Of a stretch of DNA of 64,000 nt, positions 43,037 through 50,811 are shown in pieces. Position 1 is the first letter of the stretch; each line of letters begins with the position of its first letter. The notes beneath the pieces are model-generated. The model was not told the DNA's origin, did not search any database, and was given only the letters and a program-made list of their open reading frames with translations. The DNA is from Microcoleus vaginatus HSN003 (GTDB taxonomy: Bacteria > Cyanobacteriota > Cyanobacteriia > Cyanobacteriales > Microcoleaceae): positions 4,774,001-4,838,000 of the forward strand of contig NZ_CP031705.1 of the NCBI RefSeq assembly GCF_022701255.1, in the 5' to 3' direction. A program made the translations under genes and the position numbers.

Positions 43037-43552
43037 GTGACCGTAGTAACTGATGTATTGAGGCAATCTGTGGTGGTGTTTTCTCAGAATTACCTACCAA
43101 TGAGCCGTGTCAACATCAAACGGGCGATCGTACTTTTGGTAACAGGCAAGGCTGAACCTCTCGATTTTAGCATCGGCAACGGCTGGCTGGTGCGATCGCC
43201 CAGCACCAGCATCCACGTACCCGAACAAATCCGCTTGACTTTTGGTAACAGGGAACGCCTTTGGAAAGTGCCCCCGGTCAATCGCCGGGAAGTTCTGCGC
43301 CGCGACGCTCATTCTTGCCAATACTGCGGTAGCAATCGGCATTTGACGCTGGATCACGTGATGCCTCGATCAAAGGGCGGCCCGCATACTTGGGACAACG
43401 TGGTGACTGCTTGCGAACGGTGCAATTCTCGTAAGGGCGATCGAACTCCCATAGAAGCTGGAATGACTCTGCGAACTAAGCCGAAGGCTCCTATACACCC
43501 CACTGTTGCTTTTGCCGAACTGTTTTGGCACGAATACCAAATAGGGGAATAG
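43037..43552 (+). CDS. HNH endonuclease family protein
   Basis: The start is GTG 43037, supported by AGGAGG eight bases upstream; the frame is open to an ATG at 42968, but that extension is encoded by CAAAATT-type repeats. The 171-aa protein has an N-terminal domain (V-F-S-Q-N-Y-L-P and R-V-N-I-K-R-A-I) and a C-terminal HNH motif with C-Q-Y-C-G, L-D-H-V-M-P-R-S-K-G-G, W-D-N-V-V-T-A-C and C-N-S-R-K. It is a widely conserved cyanobacterial protein of unknown role, not a homing endonuclease or an IscB-type RNA-guided nuclease as far as the sequence shows. All metal and zinc ligands are intact. Confidence 0.88.
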   Translation: MTVVTDVLRQSVVVFSQNYLPMSRVNIKRAIVLLVTGKAEPLDFSIGNGWLVRSPSTSIHVPEQIRLTFGNRERLWKVPPVNRREVLRRDAHSCQYCGSNRHLTLDHVMPRSKGGPHTWDNVVTACERCNSRKGDRTPIEAGMTLRTKPKAPIHPTVAFAELFWHEYQIGE

Positions 43553-43778
43553 GGCATGGGGCATGGGCCAAACAGGTAATTGGTAATTGGTAATAGCTAA
43601 TAGTTAATAGCTAATTAAGTCCTGTAATTGAAAAGGATTTTAGGTCGGAATAGCAAACTTTTCATTCCGACCTATCCGAGGCCCAATTCCCAATCCCCAA
43701 TTCCCAATCCCCAATTCCCGATTACCAATTTTCAATTACCAATTTTCAACTTTCAATTCCAAATTTAGGGCTGTCAAT
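43553..43778 (+). repeat. Low-complexity AATTCCC/TAATTGG repeats
   Basis: Arrays of AATTGGT, AATTCCC and CAATTTTC units occupy about 43575-43625 and 43680-43765. No gene is present. Confidence 0.7.
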
Positions 43779-44177
43779 ATGCTGAAGTTGACTTACACTG
43801 AAACGGGCTTTAACCTGGAGCGTTTGGCTCAATCTCCCGAACAGTTAGTGGCGCTGCGAGTTGTGCTGGCTATGCGAGTTGGTCAAAGCATCAGCGTCGA
43901 ACCGAGCACTGCGGCATTTTTGCTGCCCGCGAATTTGCCGGCGCTGTCTCTGTTGGAATCTGAGGCCCGCCGAGACGACAACGATGCGATCGAGCTTTGT
44001 GTTGCTGATGCTGAGTTTGTAGAAGTGACTCTGCGCGGTACGTGGATTTCTGGCGCGTCTGAGGGGGCTGATGGGGTGTTTGCGACTGTGTTGGGCGATC
44101 GGGCGGAGCTCTTGCTGCTCAAACTCTGGCTCGAAACTCAGGCTGCTGCGGAGGTTGTCGGGGAAGTCGGGGATTAA
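43779..44177 (+). CDS. Conserved hypothetical protein, soluble
   Basis: This 132-aa protein starts with M-L-K-L-T-Y-T-E-T-G and is composed of short strands and helices with many Leu, Ala and Glu, without membrane segments or known motifs. It looks like the small conserved cyanobacterial proteins of unknown function that begin with L-x-L-T-Y-T-E-x-G-x-x-L-E. It stands alone, flanked on both sides by tandem repeats. The strand could be doubted because the opposite strand is also open, but start position, composition and HIP1-type codon use favour this strand. Confidence 0.7.
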   Translation: MLKLTYTETGFNLERLAQSPEQLVALRVVLAMRVGQSISVEPSTAAFLLPANLPALSLLESEARRDDNDAIELCVADAEFVEVTLRGTWISGASEGADGVFATVLGDRAELLLLKLWLETQAAAEVVGEVGD

Positions 44178-44205
44178 TATCAATTCCGGTTGCACTCAGG
44201 AGAGA

Positions 44206-44425
44206 TGACTGTTGACTGTTGACTGTTGACTGTTGACTGTTTGAACAATACCGATGCAACCGAAAACGATATAAGATCCGATGTTGAAGGAAGAAGGAAG
44301 AGGGAAGTTCGGTAACGGATGCAAGTAACGGATGTAACGGATGGAAGAAGGAAGAACGAAGAGGGAAGAAGGAAATATTTTCTTCATCTCCCACTCTCCC
44401 CCTCTCCCTCTCTCCCTCTCTCCCA
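44206..44425 (+). repeat. Heptamer arrays in the 44178-44433 gap
   Basis: Five exact TGACTGT units (44206-44240) are followed by irregular GAAGGAAGAAG and GTAACGGAT units (about 44285-44372) and a CTCTCCC-rich tract (about 44388-44427). No gene is present. Confidence 0.8.
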
Positions 44426-44433
44426 CTCCCCCC

Positions 44434-46497
44434 TCATGGCGTATAAATTATGTTGAAGTAAAGTCCCTTATCTTGCAGATTGTCGCCCCGATCGCTAATT
44501 CTCACCAAAGGAAAAGCGTAATCTACGCGCAGGTTCACCCGCTGTATTGGTTCCCAGATTACCCCTAAACCCACACCGGCTAAAAATGTCTGATTGGTTA
44601 ACTTATTAGGATTGTTCGCCATGTTCCACACCGTACCCGCATCCAAAAAAGGAGCCAATTGAAGTTTGGGATTTCCCGAAGCATCGCGCTGCAAAGTAAT
44701 CCGATCCTCGATCGAAACTCTGAATCCGTTATCGCCAGAACGGACATTTTGGCGGTAGCCGCGCAAAGATTGCCCGCCGCCTATTACAAATTGCTGTGAA
44801 GGCAACAAACTATTAGCTGACAACTGCAAGTCTGCCTGCAAAATTAATAAATGTTTGTCATTCAATCGCTGTACTCGCTGCACTTGACCCAGCCAACTAA
44901 AAAATTGTCCGTCTGGATCTGAACCTTCGTTTTGAGTAGCATCAAACAAGCTAGTGCCGATCGTAAATTGCGATCGCAAGGCCCAAGCACCCTGGGGGTC
45001 GCGCCGAATGTAGTCCTGTCCCAGCTTAATTGCGCTGGTAGTGGTGACACCATTGGAGTCCGGGCCGATGCCAAAAGGAAACGGCTCGCCAGCGAGAAAA
45101 GTTCTACCTGTTTGATAAGTAAAACCGGCAGACAAGGCAAATTCTTCGATCGGCGTTCTCCGCAGCGGCTGGCGGTAACTAACTTCAAATAAATGCGATT
45201 TTCCCGAAATGTCAAAACGTTTAAAATCTGCTTGTACAATACTGTTGCGATTCGGCGCTGCCCTCAATTGCAAAGTGCCGTTCATCGCATTTAGCGGCAC
45301 GCGATAGCTAAAATCAAACACGTCTGAATCGCCGAGCGATCGGTAATAAGCCCCTGCCAGTTCGTCGCCATTTCCTGTTATATTGCGGTGCCGCAAACTA
45401 ACTCCCAATCTTTCGGAACCGACACTGGGAGGCGAGTAATTGTCAATGCTGAAAGTAGGTTGAAATGGGTTAGCTTCCGAGACTCGGACGATCAGAATGC
45501 TCTCGCCTTCATTATCCCCAGCCCGCAGGCTGGCTTCTACATTGTCAAATAAAGGATCGACTCGCAGCAGCCGGAGTTGGTCTTCTAATGAAGCTGTGCT
45601 TAAAGGCATTCGGGCACCGAGTCGAATCCGGCTGCGGATGTAACTTGGATTCAATCTTTTAGTTCCTTCTACCTCAATTCGGGCTAGCTTGCCTTCAATC
45701 ACTTGAATTTGGACTACCCCTGCGGTGATTGTTTGGGGCGGCAAGACTGCTCTCGAAGTGATGTAGCCACGATTGAGGTAAATTTCGGTAATTTTGTCGG
45801 CGATTTGTTTGAGCTGTTCTAGGGTGGTAGAACGGCCTTCTAACGGGTTGACTAAGGCATTAATTTCGTCTTGGCTTAAAATTGTGCTGCCAACTACTTG
45901 AATTTTCTGCACCTCAATTGGTGTATTCGGCAGCGTTGGGGGAACTGGCGACGGGCGCCCCGGCGCTACTGTGGGCGGTACTTGGGGAGGTTCTGGGGAA
46001 GGCTGCGGGGCCGGTTGCAGAAATCGATCGCGATTTGGATCGGGCTCCGTCGGCGGCGGTGGCAGGTTTGGAGGCAGCGAGGGTTGGTTCTGGGCTAAAA
46101 CATGATTGCAATCTAGCTGGTTCTGACATTTGGGCTCGTTGTCAACGAGATTTGTTTGTTCGGGCAAGATTCCCGCACCACAAGCAGTTTCATCGATTGT
46201 GGAACAACCATCTTGGCTGTTCTCGGCGGGGTTCGATTGTGTTTCTGGTTCAGGGTTGGTCTCGATCCAATCGGGGAGTTGATTTAAGTTTGTGGCAGCT
46301 TCATCTTGCTTGGTTTCCAGTTTTTGCAGTGCTAATACTTGATTGCCCGTATCTGCTGAGTTGTCAGCGGGGACGGGCAACAGAGAAATATCGTTGGTTT
46401 GGGATATAGCTTTATTGGCATAAAAGCAAGCAATGGGGAGTCCAGTCAGAAGTGAAATCGCCAACCGAAATATTGCAATATTTGCACTCGGGCGCAT
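44434..46497 (-). CDS. Two-partner-secretion outer-membrane transporter (ShlB/FhaC/HecB family)
   Basis: From ATG 46497 the protein has 687 aa and begins with a signal-peptide-like segment; an ATG at 46554 would add 19 residues in front of it. A Pro-rich linker (about 130-190) is followed by POTRA domains (V-Q-K-I-Q-V-V-G-S-T-I-L-S, then I-Q-V-I-E-G-K-L-A-R-I-E-V-E-G) and a C-terminal 16-strand barrel. The conserved barrel motif R-G-Y-R is near Q-S-L-R-G-Y-R-Q. TpsB proteins export large beta-helical TpsA exoproteins. No TpsA gene is in the window. Upstream on the same strand is a DUF928 gene, a common companion in cyanobacteria. Confidence 0.9.
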   Translation of the reverse strand: MRPSANIAIFRLAISLLTGLPIACFYANKAISQTNDISLLPVPADNSADTGNQVLALQKLETKQDEAATNLNQLPDWIETNPEPETQSNPAENSQDGCSTIDETACGAGILPEQTNLVDNEPKCQNQLDCNHVLAQNQPSLPPNLPPPPTEPDPNRDRFLQPAPQPSPEPPQVPPTVAPGRPSPVPPTLPNTPIEVQKIQVVGSTILSQDEINALVNPLEGRSTTLEQLKQIADKITEIYLNRGYITSRAVLPPQTITAGVVQIQVIEGKLARIEVEGTKRLNPSYIRSRIRLGARMPLSTASLEDQLRLLRVDPLFDNVEASLRAGDNEGESILIVRVSEANPFQPTFSIDNYSPPSVGSERLGVSLRHRNITGNGDELAGAYYRSLGDSDVFDFSYRVPLNAMNGTLQLRAAPNRNSIVQADFKRFDISGKSHLFEVSYRQPLRRTPIEEFALSAGFTYQTGRTFLAGEPFPFGIGPDSNGVTTTSAIKLGQDYIRRDPQGAWALRSQFTIGTSLFDATQNEGSDPDGQFFSWLGQVQRVQRLNDKHLLILQADLQLSANSLLPSQQFVIGGGQSLRGYRQNVRSGDNGFRVSIEDRITLQRDASGNPKLQLAPFLDAGTVWNMANNPNKLTNQTFLAGVGLGVIWEPIQRVNLRVDYAFPLVRISDRGDNLQDKGLYFNIIYTP

Positions 46498-46864
46498 AAT
46501 TAATATTTTGTCTAAAATAAGTTGGTATGCTGCTTGACTCTGCCAGTTTATCATTTAGTATTGAGCGCAATTTAACAATAAAAATTTCCCCACTCCGGCT
46601 TTCAAGAGGCAAGCGAGCGATTCCGGCTTATTAGCACAAAAATTTTCATTTATTTACAACGATCGACCCCAAAACCCCGAATAGGCAAAAACCATCTGTG
46701 ACGCTGCCAAATACCGCAATCGAAACCTGGTTTTTGGTACTTGCTCCAGAAGTCATACCATTTTAGATTTTAGATTTTAGATTTTAGATTTGGCAATGAC
46801 TTATGGCTATCAGGGTTTGGGGTACGGGCCTAGGGTTGCATTCTTTTGTGAAACTAATGTCGAA
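46498..46864. other. Intergenic gap with tandem repeats
   Basis: Four TTTAGAT heptamers lie at about 46762-46789. A GAAACCTGGTTTTTG-type short repeat lies near 46724-46738. No gene or clear promoter was found. Confidence 0.6.
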
Positions 46865-47734
46865 TTATTTTTTTGTGATGGGTGTTAACTCACTTGCGAC
46901 TAAGGGTTCTTGGGCGATTTTGCCGAGTTCGACTGAGTTCAACACTTCTAACCACTTGAGCGCTAAACTGGCATCGCTGGGAGACTCCATACGCAATTGA
47001 GCTAGAGTTGCCAGGTACTCGTACCAGAGGCCTTGTTGGGCGAAGATGATGAGCTTGGCGCGACGATCGGGCGATCGATCCAACTCTGTTTTCACTGTTG
47101 GGACGAGTGCAGTGCGGTTGATCCACCCGGAAACGAGAACATCCTCTGTAGAGTTTTTTGGGTTGCATTTGATAGTAAAGTACCATTGATAGTTTTTGCC
47201 AACTTCCAAGGCTGGTGAGTTGCCGTCGGAGTCGAGGCGGACGCTAACGATACCAGCACGGCTAGTTACCATCCGAAAACTTTTTTTGTATAGTGTTTTG
47301 TCTCTTTCGTCTGCTAACTCAAACTGAACTGTTTTGTCGAGGGCTATGGGAAGGTAGTAGAAAAATGTCGGTGTTGCTGATATGGTTTGCCCCATAGTTG
47401 ATTGGGGAATTAAGGCAGTTAAAGCAGTGGTGGCCGTGGGGCATTCTAAGCCACGGGTTCCTCCTCCTTCCCGCCTTCCGGGTACTCCGTCCTCTGGGGG
47501 TTGAAAGCTATTCCACGCGGATCTCAATTGCTGGCTGTTCGGTCTGGGCCCGCTGGGTTCAGGGGGTTGAACTGCTTGCCAGTTGAGGGGTAGCTGCGGT
47601 CGTGAGGGCCGCTGGACAATGTTTGCGGGGCTGTTGAGAGCCTCTGCTGGTATTAAAAAACTACCGGCGGCAACTGCCTCTAAAGACAGAATTAAGGAAA
47701 AAACACCGATATTTAGAGCAGACTTCAAAGCCAT
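46865..47734 (-). CDS. DUF928 domain protein, secreted
   Basis: This 289-aa protein has a signal peptide (about 1-33), a Pro-rich region with R-R-E-G-G-G-T-R-G (about 86-95), which is the typical DUF928 opening, and the domain body with L-I-P, F-Y-Y-L-P, F-E-L and Y-Q-W-Y-F (about 105-215). DUF928 proteins are periplasmic or extracellular, specific to cyanobacteria and often encoded next to TpsB transporters or CHASE2/CHAT proteins; their role is unknown. The gene precedes the TpsB gene on the same strand, separated by 367 bp. Confidence 0.85.
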   Translation of the reverse strand: MALKSALNIGVFSLILSLEAVAAGSFLIPAEALNSPANIVQRPSRPQLPLNWQAVQPPEPSGPRPNSQQLRSAWNSFQPPEDGVPGRREGGGTRGLECPTATTALTALIPQSTMGQTISATPTFFYYLPIALDKTVQFELADERDKTLYKKSFRMVTSRAGIVSVRLDSDGNSPALEVGKNYQWYFTIKCNPKNSTEDVLVSGWINRTALVPTVKTELDRSPDRRAKLIIFAQQGLWYEYLATLAQLRMESPSDASLALKWLEVLNSVELGKIAQEPLVASELTPITKK

Positions 47735-48157
47735 GACGAACCTGCCTTCTGATGAACCTAGGAACTTTATCGCACGGTTTTATTCTACCTAAGGTTTTGG
47801 CGAATCTAGTAATCTGTTGAACTTAATTTATATCTTTAGGCAGATACGATTAGTTTCGCCGTTCTGCTCAACATAGAATGCTCTGTCGCGTTTTTCAGTG
47901 GTAGCTTAGTAGTTATACTTACTTGCAGTGACGGCAGCAGGTTCGGTTGAGCTTGTTAAACCCAACTTTGACCCAGGCTAATATTCCGGGTTTTCTAACT
48001 CCGACAAGAGGCTAAAACGAATTATTTTCGTAAAAACACCAGGTTGATGCGTCAGTCCTGGATATCAGGAAACTCGGCAATTTTGCTGGTGAACCTCAAG
48101 CGATCGGCTACAAGTTACATATCAGGTTTTCTGTACAATACCGGCAAGAAATTTAGC
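47735..48157. other. Divergent intergenic region
   Basis: These 423 bases separate the divergent DUF928 and transglutaminase genes. Open frames extending upstream of 48158 lack ribosome sites. No repeat or confident promoter was recognised. Confidence 0.4.
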
Positions 48158-49849
48158 ATGAATCTCGATTCACCTGTTCTCTCGGATAAACAGCCTTCGG
48201 GGCTGCGGATGGTCAGACCCATCGGAGTCTTGGCACTGCACGGCATTGCTTTTTTAGGAAATAGGTTGTTCGCTGTCGATCGCGCCGAAGGGCTGCTATT
48301 GGAGATCGATCTAGAAACTGACAACACTACAGTTTTAAATCCTTATCAAACGGCTAAGTTTGCGGGCGCAACCGGGCTGGCTATTTCGGAAGATACTCTC
48401 TGGTTTGCGCGGGATGAGGATATTTGTTGCTGTCGGGGCGCAATTCGGGACGGGGCGATCGCTGAACTCAAACCCGAACATTTTGTTTCCCTTCCTTATC
48501 CTGCTGACGGGATTGCTGTTTGGAAATCTACGCTTTATGTCACTTGCCAAAGATTGGGATCTATTCTGGTTTTTGACCTGCAAACTGGTAGGGAAATTAC
48601 TCGGTTTTACGCTCCCGGTATAGGGGGGGAAAATATCACCGTCCGGGATGAGGAAATTTGGGTTTGCGACAAAATTGAGCAAACTGTTTACTGTTTGGAA
48701 CGGGGAACTGGGGAGATTAAGTTTAGCGTTTTGACTCCCTTTGAGTCGCCTTCTGGTTTGGCTTTTCACAAGGATTCCGAAACCGGGGAGGAGGTTCTGT
48801 ACGTGGCTTATGCCGGGGAGGAACTTTACATCCGGGATGACCCGAATTCGGAAGATCCTTTTCAGGTGACGAAGCGCGATCGCACTTTTATTCAGCCTTT
48901 GTATTTTCACTACAATGAAGCCGAGCGCTACGCTCTGTCAAACGGTTTTTTGATGGAAATGTCTTATGTGGAGGAACTGTCTCCTCTCGATGAGGTAGAA
49001 ATCGAAAATTTGGAGTGGCGGATTGCTTTGCCTTCGGAAACTCATCGGCAAAAAGTAAGGAGTGTTACGCCGATCGGAATGCCTTTTACGGAGGAAATTC
49101 TGGAAGGGGAACGGGTGGCGGTGTTTAAGTTCGATCGCCTGCACCCTGGGGAACGCCGAATTTTTGGCTGGAAGGCTTTGTTAGAAGTTCGATCGATTAA
49201 GTATCAGGTGTCGCCTCGGGATGTCGAAAAGATTCCCAAGCTGTCGCCGGAGTTTGCAGCTAAGTATTTGGTGGATAATGACAATTTGGCGATGGATACA
49301 GAGATTGTGCGATCGGCTGCTGTGGCTGCCATTGGCTCAGAAACTAATATTCTGAGGCAGTTACTGAGCATTCGCAATTTTGTTTACGACCAACTTTCTT
49401 ACGGGATTAGGCCTCACATTGACACTCCCGATATTGTATTACGCCGCGGCATCGGTTCTTGTGGCGAGTACGTGGGCTTGTTGTTGGCTTTGGCAAGGTT
49501 AAATCGGATTGCTTGCCGCACGGTCGGGCGCTACAAGTGTCCGGCTTTTGCTGACAGAAAAGGTGTGTCGCTGGAGCCAGATTTCAATCACGTTTGGCTG
49601 GAGTTTTACATTCCGGGTTTTGGCTGGGTGCCGATGGAATCTAATCCTGATGATATTCAAGACAGAGGCCCTTATCCTTTGCGCTTTTTTATGGGTTTGG
49701 CTTGGTATCACGTAGAAATTGGCAAGGGAATTCGGTTTCAAAGTCTCACGAGCGGCGGTCTTCCTTTAAACAAGGAGGATGTTTCCGTGGGGACTCTGGC
49801 AATTAATCATGTGAGGTTTACAATCTTGGAAGATTTGCCAGCAGTTTGA
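48158..49849 (+). CDS. Beta-propeller plus transglutaminase-like protein
   Basis: From ATG 48158 the protein has 563 aa; the frame extends 38 codons upstream but those residues do not look conserved. The N-terminal part (about 15-270) consists of propeller-type repeats (V-L-A-L-H-G-I-A-F, L-W-F-A-R-D-E-D, L-Y-V-T-C-Q-R, I-W-V-C-D-K). A beta-rich middle follows, then a C-terminal transglutaminase core with Cys435 (G-S-C-G-E-Y), His478 (F-N-H-V-W-L-E-F-Y) and an acidic third residue around 494-498 (P-M-E-S-N-P-D-D). Such domains act as cysteine proteases or acyltransferases. There is no signal peptide. The substrate is unknown; the propeller may present it. Confidence 0.82.
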   Translation: MNLDSPVLSDKQPSGLRMVRPIGVLALHGIAFLGNRLFAVDRAEGLLLEIDLETDNTTVLNPYQTAKFAGATGLAISEDTLWFARDEDICCCRGAIRDGAIAELKPEHFVSLPYPADGIAVWKSTLYVTCQRLGSILVFDLQTGREITRFYAPGIGGENITVRDEEIWVCDKIEQTVYCLERGTGEIKFSVLTPFESPSGLAFHKDSETGEEVLYVAYAGEELYIRDDPNSEDPFQVTKRDRTFIQPLYFHYNEAERYALSNGFLMEMSYVEELSPLDEVEIENLEWRIALPSETHRQKVRSVTPIGMPFTEEILEGERVAVFKFDRLHPGERRIFGWKALLEVRSIKYQVSPRDVEKIPKLSPEFAAKYLVDNDNLAMDTEIVRSAAVAAIGSETNILRQLLSIRNFVYDQLSYGIRPHIDTPDIVLRRGIGSCGEYVGLLLALARLNRIACRTVGRYKCPAFADRKGVSLEPDFNHVWLEFYIPGFGWVPMESNPDDIQDRGPYPLRFFMGLAWYHVEIGKGIRFQSLTSGGLPLNKEDVSVGTLAINHVRFTILEDLPAV

Positions 49850-49957
49850 ATCGAGTGTTAACAATTAACAGTTAGCCGTCAACATTCAACTGTTAATTGT
49901 TAACATTTTTAATCTAAAATCGAAAGTAGAAAATGTAAAATCAGAGGAAGAGGGGTT

Positions 49958-50098
49958 GTGGAATTTTCGATTGCTAATATTCTCGTTTTAGTTGCCTTTG
50001 TACTGCTGGTGACGGTGACTGGCGGGGTCGCTTATTTGACGGCGGTTGAATGGCGCGATCGCAGGCGGTTAGATAAGGCTAAACGGAAAAAAAAGTAG
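49958..50098 (+). CDS. Small membrane protein (46 aa)
   Basis: A GTG-initiated frame preceded by AGAGGAAGAGG encodes 46 residues: a short polar start (M-E-F-S-I-A-N), one membrane helix (about 8-28), then V-E-W-R-D-R-R and a Lys-rich end. The charge pattern gives an N-out, C-in single-pass topology. It ends 34 bp before a strong terminator. The good ribosome site, the hydrophobic pattern and the terminator support a real gene; it resembles short conserved cyanobacterial membrane proteins but I cannot name a family. Confidence 0.7.
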   Translation: MEFSIANILVLVAFVLLVTVTGGVAYLTAVEWRDRRRLDKAKRKKK

Positions 50099-50132
50099 CG
50101 GTTTGCTGTTGACAAATTGCATTCTTTATGAT

Positions 50133-50170
50133 AAAAAACAAGGCGACCAAACCAGGTCGCCTTGTTTTTT
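50133..50170 (+). terminator. Rho-independent terminator
   Basis: Stem ACAAGGCGACC / GGTCGCCTTGT with a 6-base loop, flanked by AAAAAA on the left and TTTTTT on the right, so it can work in both directions. Confidence 0.92.
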
Positions 50171-50270
50171 GATTTGACGTATTTTCACCGCAGAGGTGCA
50201 ACGAAAGAGAAAATATAGGTGTAGCGCTTCAAAAAAATCTTATTGAATAGCCTTAATTGACCGATTTTTT

Positions 50271-50801
50271 CTACTTTTTATTTTTCCGCTTCCCTCCACC
50301 TGGTTTAGATAGGGTTCCCCGCAACAAATTACCTAAAGCATCATTACTTCTGTCATTAAAATCAAAATTATTTTTCCCAAACTCCTTTAATAACTCTCTC
50401 TGATATTTTTCATGTTCGCGGGGTGAAGAACCGGCACACGCATAAATAAATGCTTTCGCCGTATAACTTTTTTGCAGATGTCTCTTGAAAGTATTGTATG
50501 TATTAATTACTTGCTCTGTGGCATGACCTAAATCACTTATATTATCTTTTAATTCTACAAAACAGATAACGCGCTTGCTGTCTGTAGCGTAAAACACAAT
50601 CAGGTCGCACATTTTTTGACCTTTTTCTGTTCCCCATAACAATTCACGCAGCTTGCAACCAGGATTTGATTTGTCATCTATGTTAAAAAAAAGTATTGTT
50701 TCGCCCGCTAGGGGTTTTACTTCTACGGAAGCTTTACTTTCCTTAAAAGCGGTTTGACCTGGAAGTAAACAGGAGGATAAAAGCAAATTTTCAAAAGGCA
50801 T
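50271..50801 (-). CDS. Small protein with PD-(D/E)XK-like nuclease motif, partner of an ATPase
   Basis: I do not recognise the family of this 176-aa protein. Its core has C-D-L-I-V-F-Y-A (Asp66), V-I-C-F-V-E-L-K (Glu83, Lys85) and, 12 residues later, a helix with Gln97 (T-E-Q-V-I-N). This D-x16-E-x-K arrangement followed by a Q-bearing helix is that of PD-(D/E)XK nucleases. The C-terminus is basic (G-G-G-K-R-K-N-K-K) and might bind nucleic acid. It starts 10 bp after the stop of the ATPase gene upstream, so both are one operon. A small nuclease-like effector behind an ATPase is typical of two-gene defence modules. Function is inference. Confidence 0.7.
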   Translation of the reverse strand: MPFENLLLSSCLLPGQTAFKESKASVEVKPLAGETILFFNIDDKSNPGCKLRELLWGTEKGQKMCDLIVFYATDSKRVICFVELKDNISDLGHATEQVINTYNTFKRHLQKSYTAKAFIYACAGSSPREHEKYQRELLKEFGKNNFDFNDRSNDALGNLLRGTLSKPGGGKRKNKK

Positions 50802-50811
50802 TAACTGTCTC

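Noticed and set aside
43037..43552. HNH protein considered as an IscB-type RNA-guided nuclease or homing endonuclease
   Set aside because: It lacks a RuvC domain and the RRXRR region, is only 171 aa, and matches the common small cyanobacterial HNH family.
45882..46409. Plus-strand frame of 175 codons opposite the TpsB gene
   Set aside because: It lies opposite the Pro-rich linker and signal region; composition is that of an antisense shadow.
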